NCBI RefSeq assembly: GCF_003063475.1
Contig: NZ_NESP01000001.1
Span: 992,001-1,056,000, forward strand
Direction: 5' to 3'
Origin: Limnohabitans curvus
Lineage (GTDB): Bacteria > Pseudomonadota > Gammaproteobacteria > Burkholderiales > Burkholderiaceae_C
Length of the DNA stretch: 64,000 bases
Shown: positions 19,505 through 27,518 of the stretch, in pieces
Numbering within the stretch: the stretch's first letter is position 1
Layout of the letters: each line of letters begins with the position of its first letter
Notes under the pieces: model-generated
Databases searched by the model: none
What the model was told of the DNA's origin: nothing
What the model saw: the letters and a program-made list of their open reading frames with translations, nothing else
Program-made: the position numbers and the translations under genes

Positions 19505-20188
19505 TTATTTGCCTGCTGACAAAGCGGCAGAAAAGGCGTCGATGATGCGGCGAATGTCGGCCTGCTTCATCTTGAGCGCGGCTTGGTTGACCACCAAGCG
19601 CGAGCTGATGTCCATGATGCGCTCGACCTCCACCAAGTGGTTGGCTTTGAGCGTGTTACCGGTGGACACCAAGTCCACGATGGCATCGGCCAAGCCTGTG
19701 AGCGGGGCCAATTCCATGGAACCATAGAGTTTGACCAAATCCACGTGCACACCTTTGGTGGCAAAGAAGTCACGCGCAATGGTGGTGTACTTGGTCGCCA
19801 CTTTCAAGCGCGCACCTTGCTTCACCATGGCGGCGTAGTCGAAGTCGGAACGCACCGCCACGCTCATGCGGCATTTGGCGATTTGCAAATCGAGCGGCTG
19901 GTACAGGCCCGCGGTGGCCACACCGCCAGCCACACCACCGCCGTGTTCGATCAACGTATCGAGGCCGGTCACGCCCAAATCAGCGCCGCCATATTGCACA
20001 TACGTGGGCACGTCGGATGCACGCACCAGCACCACGCGCACATTGGCGTGGTTGGTGGGCAAGATGAGCTTGCGAGATTTTTCTGGATCTTCGAGCACCT
20101 CAATGCCTGCGGCTTTGAGCAGCGGCATGGTTTCGTCAAAGATGCGGCCTTTGGAGAGAGCGAGTGTGAGCATTTCTTTTACTTTCAT
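19505..20188 (-). CDS. hisG: ATP phosphoribosyltransferase, short form (HisG-S)
   Basis: A 227-residue catalytic subunit that opens histidine synthesis (ATP + PRPP). It contains [30 protein letters not shown] and [18 protein letters not shown]. The length matches the short form that lacks the C-terminal histidine-binding domain and needs HisZ for activity and feedback; hisZ is not in this window. The start [11 protein letters not shown] is preceded by a repeat element rather than an SD site; the internal Met6 is an alternative. The frame is open well upstream. Confidence 0.93.
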   Translation of the reverse strand: MKVKEMLTLALSKGRIFDETMPLLKAAGIEVLEDPEKSRKLILPTNHANVRVVLVRASDVPTYVQYGGADLGVTGLDTLIEHGGGVAGGVATAGLYQPLDLQIAKCRMSVAVRSDFDYAAMVKQGARLKVATKYTTIARDFFATKGVHVDLVKLYGSMELAPLTGLADAIVDLVSTGNTLKANHLVEVERIMDISSRLVVNQAALKMKQADIRRIIDAFSAALSAGK

Positions 20189-20200
20189 GGCGTGAGCGCC

Positions 20201-20272
20201 GCCGGGCCGCCCCAAGGCGCGAGGGCCCCCTCGGGGGGCAGCGAAGTACACGAAGTAACGAGCGTGGGGGCC
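20201..20272. repeat. GC-rich palindromic intergenic repeat
   Basis: Nested inverted repeats: an outer pair (GGCCGCCCCA ... TGGGGGCC) encloses a GCCCCCTCGGGGGGC hairpin and an imperfect repeat of CGAAGTA. It fills the murA-hisG gap. It resembles an intergenic repeat family I recall from Acidovorax/Variovorax-type genomes; that recollection is unchecked. It would be transcribed within the operon. Confidence 0.6.
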
Positions 20273-20273
20273 A

Positions 20274-21551
20274 TTACTTGACTCTTTCGATATCAGCACC
20301 AATAGCGCGCAGCTTGGCTTCCATCTTGTCGTAGCCACGGTCCAAGTGGTAGATGCGGTCCACCAAGGTTTCGCCATCGGCAACCAAGCCGGCAATCACC
20401 AACGAGGCAGAAGCGCGCAAATCGGTGGCCATGACGGTCGCACCCGAGAGCTTTTGCACGCCTTCAAGCACAGCCACTTTGCCGTCGATTTGGATGTGCG
20501 CACCCAAGCGCACCAACTCGTTGACGTGCATGAAGCGGTTTTCAAAAATCGTTTCGGTCACCTTCGATGCGCCCTTGGCAATCGCGTTCAACACCATGAA
20601 CTGCGCTTGCATGTCGGTGGGGAAACCTGGGTATTCAGTGGTGCGGAAGTTTTGCGCCTTGAGGTGCTCATACGCAGGCGCAGTGCCTTGAATGCGAATG
20701 CCGTCTTCGTTGGCAGTGACGATTGCACCTGCATCGCGCAGCTTGTCGATGACCGCATCCAAATGGTCGGCACGGGCGTGACGCAAAAACACATCACCGC
20801 CTGTGGCGGCCACGGCGCACAAGAACGTGCCAGCTTCAATGCGGTCAGCCACCACTTTGTGGGTGCAGCCGTGCAAGCGCTCCACACCTTGGATGTGAAT
20901 GCGGCTGGTGCCGTGGCCTTCAATCTTCGCGCCCATGGCAATGAGCATTTCGGCCAAGTCTGGGATCTCTGGCTCTTGCGCGGCGTTTTCCAACATGGTT
21001 TCGCCTTCGGCCAAAGCCGCAGCCATCAAGAAGTTTTCTGTGCCGGTCACCGTCACCATGTCGGTGGCAATGCGTGCGCCTTTGAGGCGTGTGCGACCGC
21101 CGCCCAATTTGGCAACCATGTAGCCGTGGTCCACATCAATCTCGGCACCCATGGCTTGCAAGCCTTTCAAGTGCTGATCCACAGGGCGTGAGCCAATGGC
21201 GCAACCACCAGGCAACGACACCTTGGCGTGACCAAAACGGGCCAACAAGGGGCCCAGCGCCAACACCGAAGCGCGCATGGTTTTCACCAGCTCGTAAGGG
21301 GCTTCAGGGTTGTTCAAACCACCCGCATCCAAACTCACGGTGCCGTCATCGGCGCGCTCGGCGGTGACGCCCATGTTGCGGATGAGCTTGAGCATGGTGG
21401 CCACGTCTTGCAACTGCGGCACGTTGTGCAGCGTGACAGGCTGGTCGGTCAACAAGGCCGCGCACAGCTCGGGCAGGGCCGCGTTTTTAGCGCCAGAAAT
21501 CAGCACCTCGCCATTGAGGGTGCGGCCGCCGCGAACGAGTAATTTATCCAT
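20274..21551 (-). CDS. murA: UDP-N-acetylglucosamine 1-carboxyvinyltransferase
   Basis: A 425-residue MurA, the first committed step of peptidoglycan synthesis. It has K22 ([11 protein letters not shown]) and the catalytic, fosfomycin-reactive Cys117 in [16 protein letters not shown]. The two inside-out alpha/beta domains are full length. It follows the BolA-family gene by 8 nt, as in most proteobacteria. Confidence 0.97.
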   Translation of the reverse strand: MDKLLVRGGRTLNGEVLISGAKNAALPELCAALLTDQPVTLHNVPQLQDVATMLKLIRNMGVTAERADDGTVSLDAGGLNNPEAPYELVKTMRASVLALGPLLARFGHAKVSLPGGCAIGSRPVDQHLKGLQAMGAEIDVDHGYMVAKLGGGRTRLKGARIATDMVTVTGTENFLMAAALAEGETMLENAAQEPEIPDLAEMLIAMGAKIEGHGTSRIHIQGVERLHGCTHKVVADRIEAGTFLCAVAATGGDVFLRHARADHLDAVIDKLRDAGAIVTANEDGIRIQGTAPAYEHLKAQNFRTTEYPGFPTDMQAQFMVLNAIAKGASKVTETIFENRFMHVNELVRLGAHIQIDGKVAVLEGVQKLSGATVMATDLRASASLVIAGLVADGETLVDRIYHLDRGYDKMEAKLRAIGADIERVK

Positions 21552-21559
21552 AGGGTTTC

Positions 21560-21805
21560 TTAAGCTTTAGAAGCAGCTTGCCACTCGGCAGGCGTGTAGG
21601 TTTTCATGGACAAAGCGTGTACTTCGTCGGTTTTGATTTTTTCGCCCAAGGTGGCGTACACCTTCTGATGGCGTTGGATGAGGCGTTTGCCTTCAAACTC
21701 GGCGGACACCAAAGTGGCATACCAATGACGGCCATCGCCCTCGACGTGCAAATGCTCGCAGGGCAGGCCTGCGGCGATGATGGTTTGTAGTTCGTCAGCT
21801 GTCAT
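21560..21805 (-). CDS. BolA/IbaG family protein
   Basis: An 81-residue BolA-fold protein. The signature segment is [21 protein letters not shown] and a probable Fe-S ligand His lies in [12 protein letters not shown]. Its position directly before murA matches IbaG (YrbA), a partner of monothiol glutaredoxins in iron-sulfur trafficking. Confidence 0.92.
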   Translation of the reverse strand: MTADELQTIIAAGLPCEHLHVEGDGRHWYATLVSAEFEGKRLIQRHQKVYATLGEKIKTDEVHALSMKTYTPAEWQAASKA

Positions 21806-21815
21806 TTAAAAACCT

Positions 21816-22598
21816 TCATCCTCGAATCTTGTAACCCGTGCGTAGCAAGTGCAGTGCAATGGCTGACACCGCGGTTAAGCACACGCCCACCACGCCCAAA
21901 CTCAGCCAAGGCGACACATCGCTCTGGCCAAAGAAACCGAAACGGAAACCGTCAATCATGTAGAAGAACGGATTGAGGTGGCTCACGCTTTGCCAAAAGC
22001 TTGGCAGTGAGTGGATGGAATAAAACACACCGCTCAAAAACGTCATCGGCATGATGATGAAGTTTTGGAAAGCAGCCATCTGGTCAAACTTGTCCGCCCA
22101 CAAACCGGCTATCAAACCCAGCGAGCCGAGCATCAGGGCACCCAACACCGCAAAGGTGATGACCCACACAGGCTGCGTGGGCATCAGCGAAAAATTCAGC
22201 ACCGACGATTGCCACACAAACAACACGCCCGCCAGCAACACACCCGCACCCACCAACAAGCCGCGCACCATGGCGGACAGCGCATAGGCAAAGAACCAGC
22301 TCCAGTGCGACAACGGGGTGAGCAACAAAAACACCAAGTTGCCCATGATCTTGCTTTGCACCATGGACGAGGAACTGTTGGCAAACGCGTTTTGCAACAC
22401 GCTCATCATCACCAAACCTGGAATCAAAAACGCGGTGTAGCTCACGCCGTCGTACACCTGCACGTGCGCTTCGAGCACGTGACCAAAAATCATCAGGTAC
22501 ATCACCGCGGTGAGCACGGGTGCTGCCACCGTTTGGAAACTGACTTTCCAAAAGCGCAGCACCTCTTTGTAGAACAGCATGGTCCAGCCGGTCATCAT
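21816..22598 (-). CDS. ABC-2 type transporter permease (YadH-like)
   Basis: A 260-residue polytopic permease with about six membrane helices of the ABC-2 fold. The C-terminal signature FLSGVFYSIHSLPSFWQSVS followed by NPFFYMIDGFRFG is typical of the YadH/NodJ group. Its start overlaps the ATPase gene by 4 nt. The substrate is unknown; this exporter pair commonly sits between mla and murA in betaproteobacteria. Confidence 0.9.
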   Translation of the reverse strand: MMTGWTMLFYKEVLRFWKVSFQTVAAPVLTAVMYLMIFGHVLEAHVQVYDGVSYTAFLIPGLVMMSVLQNAFANSSSSMVQSKIMGNLVFLLLTPLSHWSWFFAYALSAMVRGLLVGAGVLLAGVLFVWQSSVLNFSLMPTQPVWVITFAVLGALMLGSLGLIAGLWADKFDQMAAFQNFIIMPMTFLSGVFYSIHSLPSFWQSVSHLNPFFYMIDGFRFGFFGQSDVSPWLSLGVVGVCLTAVSAIALHLLRTGYKIRG

Positions 22599-23512
22599 GC
22601 TTTCACCTCTTCGCTTTTGTGCATCACATCAAGAAAAACGTCTTCCAAATCGGCTTTGCGAATTTCTACGTCTTGCGCATGCAAGCCAGCTTCACGCACG
22701 GCTGCAAGGTAGCGTTCAATCTCCAACGCGTCGTTGGCAGGGAACTGCACGATGCGGCCTGTCACACGCGCTTTGGCAGCAAGTGCAGCAGGCAACTCGG
22801 TGTCGAGCTTGAAGCGCAGCACATTGCTCGATGCGGCTTTGAGCAACTCGGTGGTGCTGTCGAGCGCCACCACTTTGCCGTTTTTCAACATGGCAATGCG
22901 GCTGCACAAAGCTTCGGCCTCTTCGAGGTAATGCGTGGTCAGCAACACGGTGCTGCCCTCGCGGTTGAGCTTGGCGATGAACTGCCACAAGGTTTGGCGC
23001 AGCTCTACGTCCACACCCGCTGTGGGCTCGTCGAGCACGATGACAGGCGGCCTGTGCACCAAGGCCTGCGCGACCAACATACGGCGCTTCATGCCACCAG
23101 AGAGTTGGCGCATGTTGTGGTGGGCTTTGTCGGTCAGGCCAAGGCTGTGCAAAAGCTCGTCAATCCAGTCGTCGTTGTGCTTGACGCCAAAGTAGCCCGA
23201 TTGAAACTTCAAAGCTTCGCGCACATTGAAGAACGGGTCGAACACCAGCTCCTGCGGCACCACGCCCAACATGCGGCGGGCTTGGGCGGATTGGGTGGCC
23301 ACATTGACGCCATGCACGAGTACCGAGCCAGACGTGGCTTTGGCCAAACCGGCCAAGATGCTGATAAGGGTGGTTTTGCCCGCACCGTTGGGGCCTAAGA
23401 GTCCGAAGAACTCGCCTTTTTGGACATCAAAACGCACGCCATCGAGTGCCTGAAACGGGCCTCGGGCGGTTTGGAAGGTTTTGGAAACGGATTGAAAAGA
23501 AATAGCGGGCAT
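22595..23512 (-). CDS. ABC transporter ATP-binding protein (YadG-like)
   Basis: A 305-residue ATPase with Walker A GPNGAGKTT (40-48), signature LSGGMKRRMLVAQAL, Walker B VIVLDEPTAGVD and H-loop LLTTHYLEEAE. A C-terminal extension of about 80 residues follows the nucleotide-binding domain. It pairs with the downstream permease. A 6-bp hairpin ends 4 nt before the ATG and covers the only SD-like AAGG. Confidence 0.93.
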   Translation of the reverse strand: MPAISFQSVSKTFQTARGPFQALDGVRFDVQKGEFFGLLGPNGAGKTTLISILAGLAKATSGSVLVHGVNVATQSAQARRMLGVVPQELVFDPFFNVREALKFQSGYFGVKHNDDWIDELLHSLGLTDKAHHNMRQLSGGMKRRMLVAQALVHRPPVIVLDEPTAGVDVELRQTLWQFIAKLNREGSTVLLTTHYLEEAEALCSRIAMLKNGKVVALDSTTELLKAASSNVLRFKLDTELPAALAAKARVTGRIVQFPANDALEIERYLAAVREAGLHAQDVEIRKADLEDVFLDVMHKSEEVKA

Positions 23513-23515
23513 GAG

Positions 23516-23535
23516 TAGCCTTTGATTTTAAGGCT
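23516..23535 (-). promoter_or_regulatory. Hairpin covering the ribosome site of the ABC ATPase gene
   Basis: AGCCTT and AAGGCT pair around a 7-nt loop; in the mRNA the downstream arm holds the only AAGG before the ATG. A second hairpin (CTAAAA/TTTTAG, 23575-23590) overlaps the stop codon of the STAS gene. Together they occupy the 74-nt gap and could tune coupling. Confidence 0.35.
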
Positions 23536-23586
23536 TTACCAATGCCCTGACTTGGCGGCACCCACTTAGGGCACCTAAAACCCGTT

Positions 23587-23874
23587 TTAGTGGAGCAAGG
23601 CGCTCAGGCCATAGACTTTGGCCAAGGCTTGGGCACGGTCGGGCAGGCCCGTGACGCGCAACTGCGCACCTTTGCCCAGCACCGCACGGCGACAGGCCAA
23701 GATCACGGCCAAAGCCGAAGAATCAAACTGAGTCAACGCAGAGGCATCCAAAACCGCTTCGCCACCTTCGGCCAACTGTGCGGTCAAAGACGCCACCAAG
23801 CCATCAGCCACGGCTTGAGCTTGAGCCTGCATCAACACGGCAGGCAAGGCAATGGCGGCGGTCAAGGTGTTCAT
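23587..23874 (-). CDS. mlaB: STAS-domain protein, MlaB-like
   Basis: A 95-residue STAS domain. The conserved loop GEAVLDASALTQFDSSALAVIL carries the usual Asp-Ser-Ser pattern. In the Mla lipid transporter, MlaB binds MlaF in the cytoplasm and is needed for stability. It lies 3 nt after mlaC, which supports the assignment. Confidence 0.85.
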   Translation of the reverse strand: MNTLTAAIALPAVLMQAQAQAVADGLVASLTAQLAEGGEAVLDASALTQFDSSALAVILACRRAVLGKGAQLRVTGLPDRAQALAKVYGLSALLH

Positions 23875-23877
23875 GGC

Positions 23878-24528
23878 TTATTTGGATGCGCGAGCGTTGG
23901 TTTTGTTGCGGTCGCTCAAGCTGGCGATCAAGCCATCCACGCCTTTGGCGTTGATTTCTTGCGCAAACTGAGTTTTGTAGTTCTCAACCAGCCATATGCC
24001 CATGACATTCATGTTGTAGACCTTCCAAGCGCCATCCGCAGACTTCTCGACACGGTAGTCCAGTTGAATGGGATCACCTTTGCCACGCACTTCGGTACGA
24101 ACCAACACCTCTTTGTCATCGGCAGCCGCACGCAATGGCTTCACCACAATGGTTTGGTCGTTGACTTGACCCAAAGCGCCCGCGTAGGTGCGCACCAACA
24201 AGGTTTTGAATTCTTCTTGCAAACGCTTTTGCTGCTCTGGCGTGGCCTGGCGCCAGCCTGGGCCGACAGCAGACGCCGTCATGCGCAAGAAGTTGACATT
24301 GGGCATGACACGTTGGTCAACCAAAAGACCAATTTTGTTCACATCCCCGCTGTGAATGGATTTGTCCGCCTTGATGGCGTCCAAGATATCGCCTGAAACG
24401 CGTTTGACAAACACATCCGCAGGCTCTTCCGCGGCATGCACGGCATGCACGGCATGGAGCATCCCCAGCGCGCAAGCCGCACCCAAGACCCATGCAGAAA
24501 ATGTGCGGCGTGACAAAAAGCGGTTCAT
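23878..24528 (-). CDS. mlaC: MlaC periplasmic phospholipid-binding protein
   Basis: A 216-residue MlaC/Ttg2D family shuttle that carries phospholipids between MlaA-porin and MlaFEDB. The signal peptide contains SRRTFSAWVLGAACALGML, a twin-arginine pattern, followed by a repeated HAV run before the likely A-A cleavage site. The mature domain has MTASAVGPGWRQATPEQQKR and VYNMNVMGIWLVENYKTQF. I use the ATG with an upstream GGAG SD site; an in-frame TTG lies five codons earlier. Confidence 0.93.
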   Translation of the reverse strand: MNRFLSRRTFSAWVLGAACALGMLHAVHAVHAAEEPADVFVKRVSGDILDAIKADKSIHSGDVNKIGLLVDQRVMPNVNFLRMTASAVGPGWRQATPEQQKRLQEEFKTLLVRTYAGALGQVNDQTIVVKPLRAAADDKEVLVRTEVRGKGDPIQLDYRVEKSADGAWKVYNMNVMGIWLVENYKTQFAQEINAKGVDGLIASLSDRNKTNARASK

Positions 24529-24575
24529 GGTTTCAAGCTCCAAAGGATTCTGTTTATTTTTAACGTCAAAACGTC

Positions 24576-25334
24576 TTACTTCGTTGACGGAGTGGCAGGC
24601 TCAGCGCTCGGGTCCGGCAGGTCTTCTTCATCCGGCGGATTCCCGTCGTAGACCTGGTTGCGACGGTATTGCAAGTAGGAGTCACGCGTGAAGCTGTATT
24701 TATCAATGGCAGCACCCGACAACAAATCCGTGGTTTGCAACAAGCTCGCCCGTTTGTCGACCGTACGCGCCACAACAGCCACATTACGTTCTGCGACCAC
24801 ATCATGGTTGGTCACAAAATCAGTCGCAAACTCCAACGGCAAAGTGGAGGTATCCCGCACTGTCGAGGGGCCGAATACAGGCAACACCACGTAGGGCCCG
24901 CTCGGTACGCCCCAATAGCCCAGCGTTTGACCGAAGTCTTCAGGATGGCGCTCTAAACCAATTTCTGTTGCAACGTCAAAAATGCCGTAAATACCTACCA
25001 CGGTATTCACCACGACGCGCATCAAGGACTCAGCGGTGTTGCGGCCTTTGAGTTGCAAACCGTTGTTGGCGGTAGACCACACATCCGACAAGTTGCGAAA
25101 GAAATTGCTCACACCCGTTTGCACGGGTTGTGGCGCGTAGTCGCGGTAACCTGTGGCTGCTGGCTTGAGCACGTTATCGTCCAAGGCGTCGTTGAAGACG
25201 GACACTTTGCGGTTGAACGGCTCCAATGGATCTTTGGGGTTCGCGTTAGGACCTGTGGCGCAGCCAGCGCTGAGCGCGGTCAGCACCACCAACGCTGCAT
25301 ACACCCCCCAACGTTGAAGCATCACACCCATCAT
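24576..25334 (-). CDS. mlaA: MlaA (VacJ) outer-membrane lipoprotein
   Basis: A 252-residue VacJ-family lipoprotein with lipobox LSAGC (Cys near residue 25). The hallmark DPLEPFNRKVSVFNDALDD is at the mature N-terminus, followed by FFRNLSDVW and the donut-forming helices including FGQTLGYWGVPSGPYVVLP. MlaA removes misplaced phospholipids from the outer leaflet. Its ATG overlaps the mlaD stop (ATGA). Having mlaA inside the mla operon differs from E. coli, where it is separate. Confidence 0.95.
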   Translation of the reverse strand: MMGVMLQRWGVYAALVVLTALSAGCATGPNANPKDPLEPFNRKVSVFNDALDDNVLKPAATGYRDYAPQPVQTGVSNFFRNLSDVWSTANNGLQLKGRNTAESLMRVVVNTVVGIYGIFDVATEIGLERHPEDFGQTLGYWGVPSGPYVVLPVFGPSTVRDTSTLPLEFATDFVTNHDVVAERNVAVVARTVDKRASLLQTTDLLSGAAIDKYSFTRDSYLQYRRNQVYDGNPPDEEDLPDPSAEPATPSTK

Positions 25335-25810
25335 TTGCCACTCTTTTCAGGCGCTGGCTCAGCAGCCTTGTTGTACAAAAATTGGCTGATCAAGTTCTCC
25401 AACACCACGGCAGATTGCGTGGCTTGGATGCGGTCGCCATTGGCCAAGTTGTCAGCCTCAGAACCAGCTTCGATGCCAATGTATTGCTCGCCCAGCAAAC
25501 CACTGGTGAGAATTTTCAATGAGCTGTCTTTGGGGAACTGGTAACGACTCTCGATGTTCATCGTGACCGTGGCTTGAAAGGTTTTGTCGTCAAACGTGAC
25601 GTTTTCCACACGGCCCACCACCACGCCTGCGCTCTTGACCGCCGCTTGGCGCTTCAAACCACCAATGTTGTCAAAGCGGCCACTCACGGTGTAGTTGGAC
25701 TGGAAATTCAAGGTCAACAAATTGGCTGACTTCAAAGCCAAAAACAAAATCGCTGCTGCGCCCAAGAGCACAAACAAACCCACCCACACATCATTTTTGG
25801 AGCGTTGCAT
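25331..25810 (-). CDS. mlaD: MlaD, MCE-domain subunit of the Mla transporter
   Basis: A 159-residue single-MCE protein. An N-terminal membrane anchor (residues 9-28) precedes the MCE domain (YTVSGRFDNIGGLKRQAAVK to LLGEQYIGIEAG), which forms a hexameric ring with a hydrophobic pore. It lies 15 nt after mlaE. Confidence 0.95.
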   Translation of the reverse strand: MQRSKNDVWVGLFVLLGAAAILFLALKSANLLTLNFQSNYTVSGRFDNIGGLKRQAAVKSAGVVVGRVENVTFDDKTFQATVTMNIESRYQFPKDSSLKILTSGLLGEQYIGIEAGSEADNLANGDRIQATQSAVVLENLISQFLYNKAAEPAPEKSGK

Positions 25811-25825
25811 AGCTTCCTCGATTCA

Positions 25826-26602
25826 TCAAATACTGAACATCATGGCAGTGAGGATGAAGTCCAACCCCAACACTGCCAACGAAGCGACCACGACCGTTTT
25901 AGTCGTGGCGCGCGAAACACCTTCGGGTGTGGGTTGGGCTTCATAGCCTTGCAGCAGTGCCACAAACGTGACGGTCACACCGAACACGATGCTTTTGACC
26001 ACGCCATTGCCCACGTCTTTCCACACGTCAACGCCGCCTTGCATCTGGCTCCAGAACGAGCCGGCGTCCACGCCAATCATCAACACGCCCACCATCCAGC
26101 CGCCCAAAATACCCACGGCGCTGAACACCGCGGAGAGCAAAGGCAAGGCGATGATGCCGCCCCAAAAGCGTGGACCCAAGATGCGGCGCACAGGGTCGAC
26201 CGCCATCATGTCCATGGCGCTGAGTTGCTCGCCCGCTTTCATCAAACCAATTTCAGCGGTGAGCGATGTACCGGCACGGCCAGCAAACAACAAGGCACTG
26301 ACCACGGGACCGAGTTCACGCACCAAGCTCAAGGCCACCAACAAGCCCAGCGCTTCGGCAGAGCCATAGCGCTGCAAGGTGTAGTAGCCCTGCAAGCTGA
26401 GCACAAAGCCCACAAACAAACCAGACACCGCAATGATGGCCAACGAGTAGTTGCCCAAAAAATGCACTTGGTCGCGCACCAAGCCAAAGCGGCGCATGTT
26501 GTGGCCAAACTCGGCGATGAGACGCACAAACAAACGTGCGCCTAGTCCTAAGCCAGCCAAGTAGCTGCGCACAGCAAAGCCTAAATTGGCGATGAATTTC
26601 AT
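25826..26602 (-). CDS. mlaE: MlaE permease
   Basis: A 258-residue permease of the MlaE family with GPVVSALLFAGRAGTSLTAE and IGLMKAGEQLSAMDMM, the family signature, plus the C-terminal LFSI-type end. It is the membrane core of the phospholipid ABC transporter. It overlaps mlaF by 4 nt. Confidence 0.96.
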   Translation of the reverse strand: MKFIANLGFAVRSYLAGLGLGARLFVRLIAEFGHNMRRFGLVRDQVHFLGNYSLAIIAVSGLFVGFVLSLQGYYTLQRYGSAEALGLLVALSLVRELGPVVSALLFAGRAGTSLTAEIGLMKAGEQLSAMDMMAVDPVRRILGPRFWGGIIALPLLSAVFSAVGILGGWMVGVLMIGVDAGSFWSQMQGGVDVWKDVGNGVVKSIVFGVTVTFVALLQGYEAQPTPEGVSRATTKTVVVASLAVLGLDFILTAMMFSI

Positions 26603-27432
26603 GCCTCGCCCTCCACGCCAAAGTCTTGCGCCACGCTGGGGCCTGGGTAATGGAAACGCACAGGACCATCTGGTGCGGCGGTGACAAACTGCTTCACCAA
26701 CGGGTCGGTGCTGTGACGCACTTCATCAGGTGTGCCTTGTGCAGCAATCTTGCCGTTGGCCAACACGATCACTTGATCGGCGATGTGAAAGGTCTCATCC
26801 AAATCATGCGACACGATCACGCTGGTCAAGCCCAAGGTGTCGTTGAGCTGGCGAATCAAACGAGCAGCGGTGCCGAGCGAAATAGGGTCTAGACCTGCAA
26901 AGGGCTCGTCGTACATGATGAGTTCTGGGTCGAGTGCCATGGCACGCGCCAAGGCCACGCGACGGGCCATGCCGCCAGAAATTTCGCTGGGCATCAAATC
27001 GCGTGCGCCACGCAGGCCCACGGCTTCGAGCTTCATCAACACGATATCGCGAATCATGGATTCGCTCAAGTCGGTGTGCTCGCGCAGCGGGAAAGCCACG
27101 TTGTCAAACACGCTCAGGTCGGTGAACAAAGCGCCAAACTGAAACAGCATGCCCATGCGACGACGCACGGCGTACAGACCAGAGGGGTCTAGCGCGCCAA
27201 CTTCTTGACCATCAAAGGTGAGGCTGCCAGACTGCGCACGGTATTGGCCGCCAATCAAACGCAGCACCGTGGTCTTGCCGCCACCCGAGGCGCCCATCAG
27301 CGCCGTCACCTTGCCGCGCGGTATGGTGAGCGAAATGCCATCCAAAATGAGGCGTTCGCCATAGCCAAAGCGAATGTCGCGCAGTTCGACCAGCGCATCA
27401 GGGTTTGTGTTTAATGGGGAAGTGTTATTCAT
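26599..27432 (-). CDS. mlaF: MlaF ATPase
   Basis: A 277-residue ATPase with Walker A GASGGGKTT, signature ISGGMARRVALARAM, Walker B LIMYDEPFAGLD and a C-terminal extension. It is the first gene of the 27-gene run. The only in-frame ATG lies 5 nt after a terminator-like hairpin plus T-run, with no SD site. Translation initiation or upstream read-through therefore needs explanation. Confidence 0.94.
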   Translation of the reverse strand: MNNTSPLNTNPDALVELRDIRFGYGERLILDGISLTIPRGKVTALMGASGGGKTTVLRLIGGQYRAQSGSLTFDGQEVGALDPSGLYAVRRRMGMLFQFGALFTDLSVFDNVAFPLREHTDLSESMIRDIVLMKLEAVGLRGARDLMPSEISGGMARRVALARAMALDPELIMYDEPFAGLDPISLGTAARLIRQLNDTLGLTSVIVSHDLDETFHIADQVIVLANGKIAAQGTPDEVRHSTDPLVKQFVTAAPDGPVRFHYPGPSVAQDFGVEGEA

Positions 27433-27475
27433 AAAAACAAAAGCTGGCCTATTGATAAAAACAGGCCAACTTTTG
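27433..27475 (-). terminator. Terminator-like hairpin between gltD and mlaF
   Basis: The arms 27438-27450 and 27463-27475 form a 13-bp stem with one mismatch and a 12-nt loop. On the minus strand it is followed by TTTTT and then directly by the mlaF ATG. It probably ends the gltBD transcript, or acts as an attenuator controlling read-through into mlaF. Confidence 0.7.
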
Positions 27476-27518
27476 CTATTTTAGAACCAAGCCGTCACAA
27501 GCTTGTAAAAATGGTCAA

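Noticed and set aside
18479..19519. A 346-codon open frame opposite hisD
   Set aside because: Antisense shadow of hisD with no family features.
20189..20395. N-terminal extension of HisG through the repeat into murA
   Set aside because: HisG homology starts at [11 protein letters not shown]; the upstream part translates a repeat element and out-of-frame murA.
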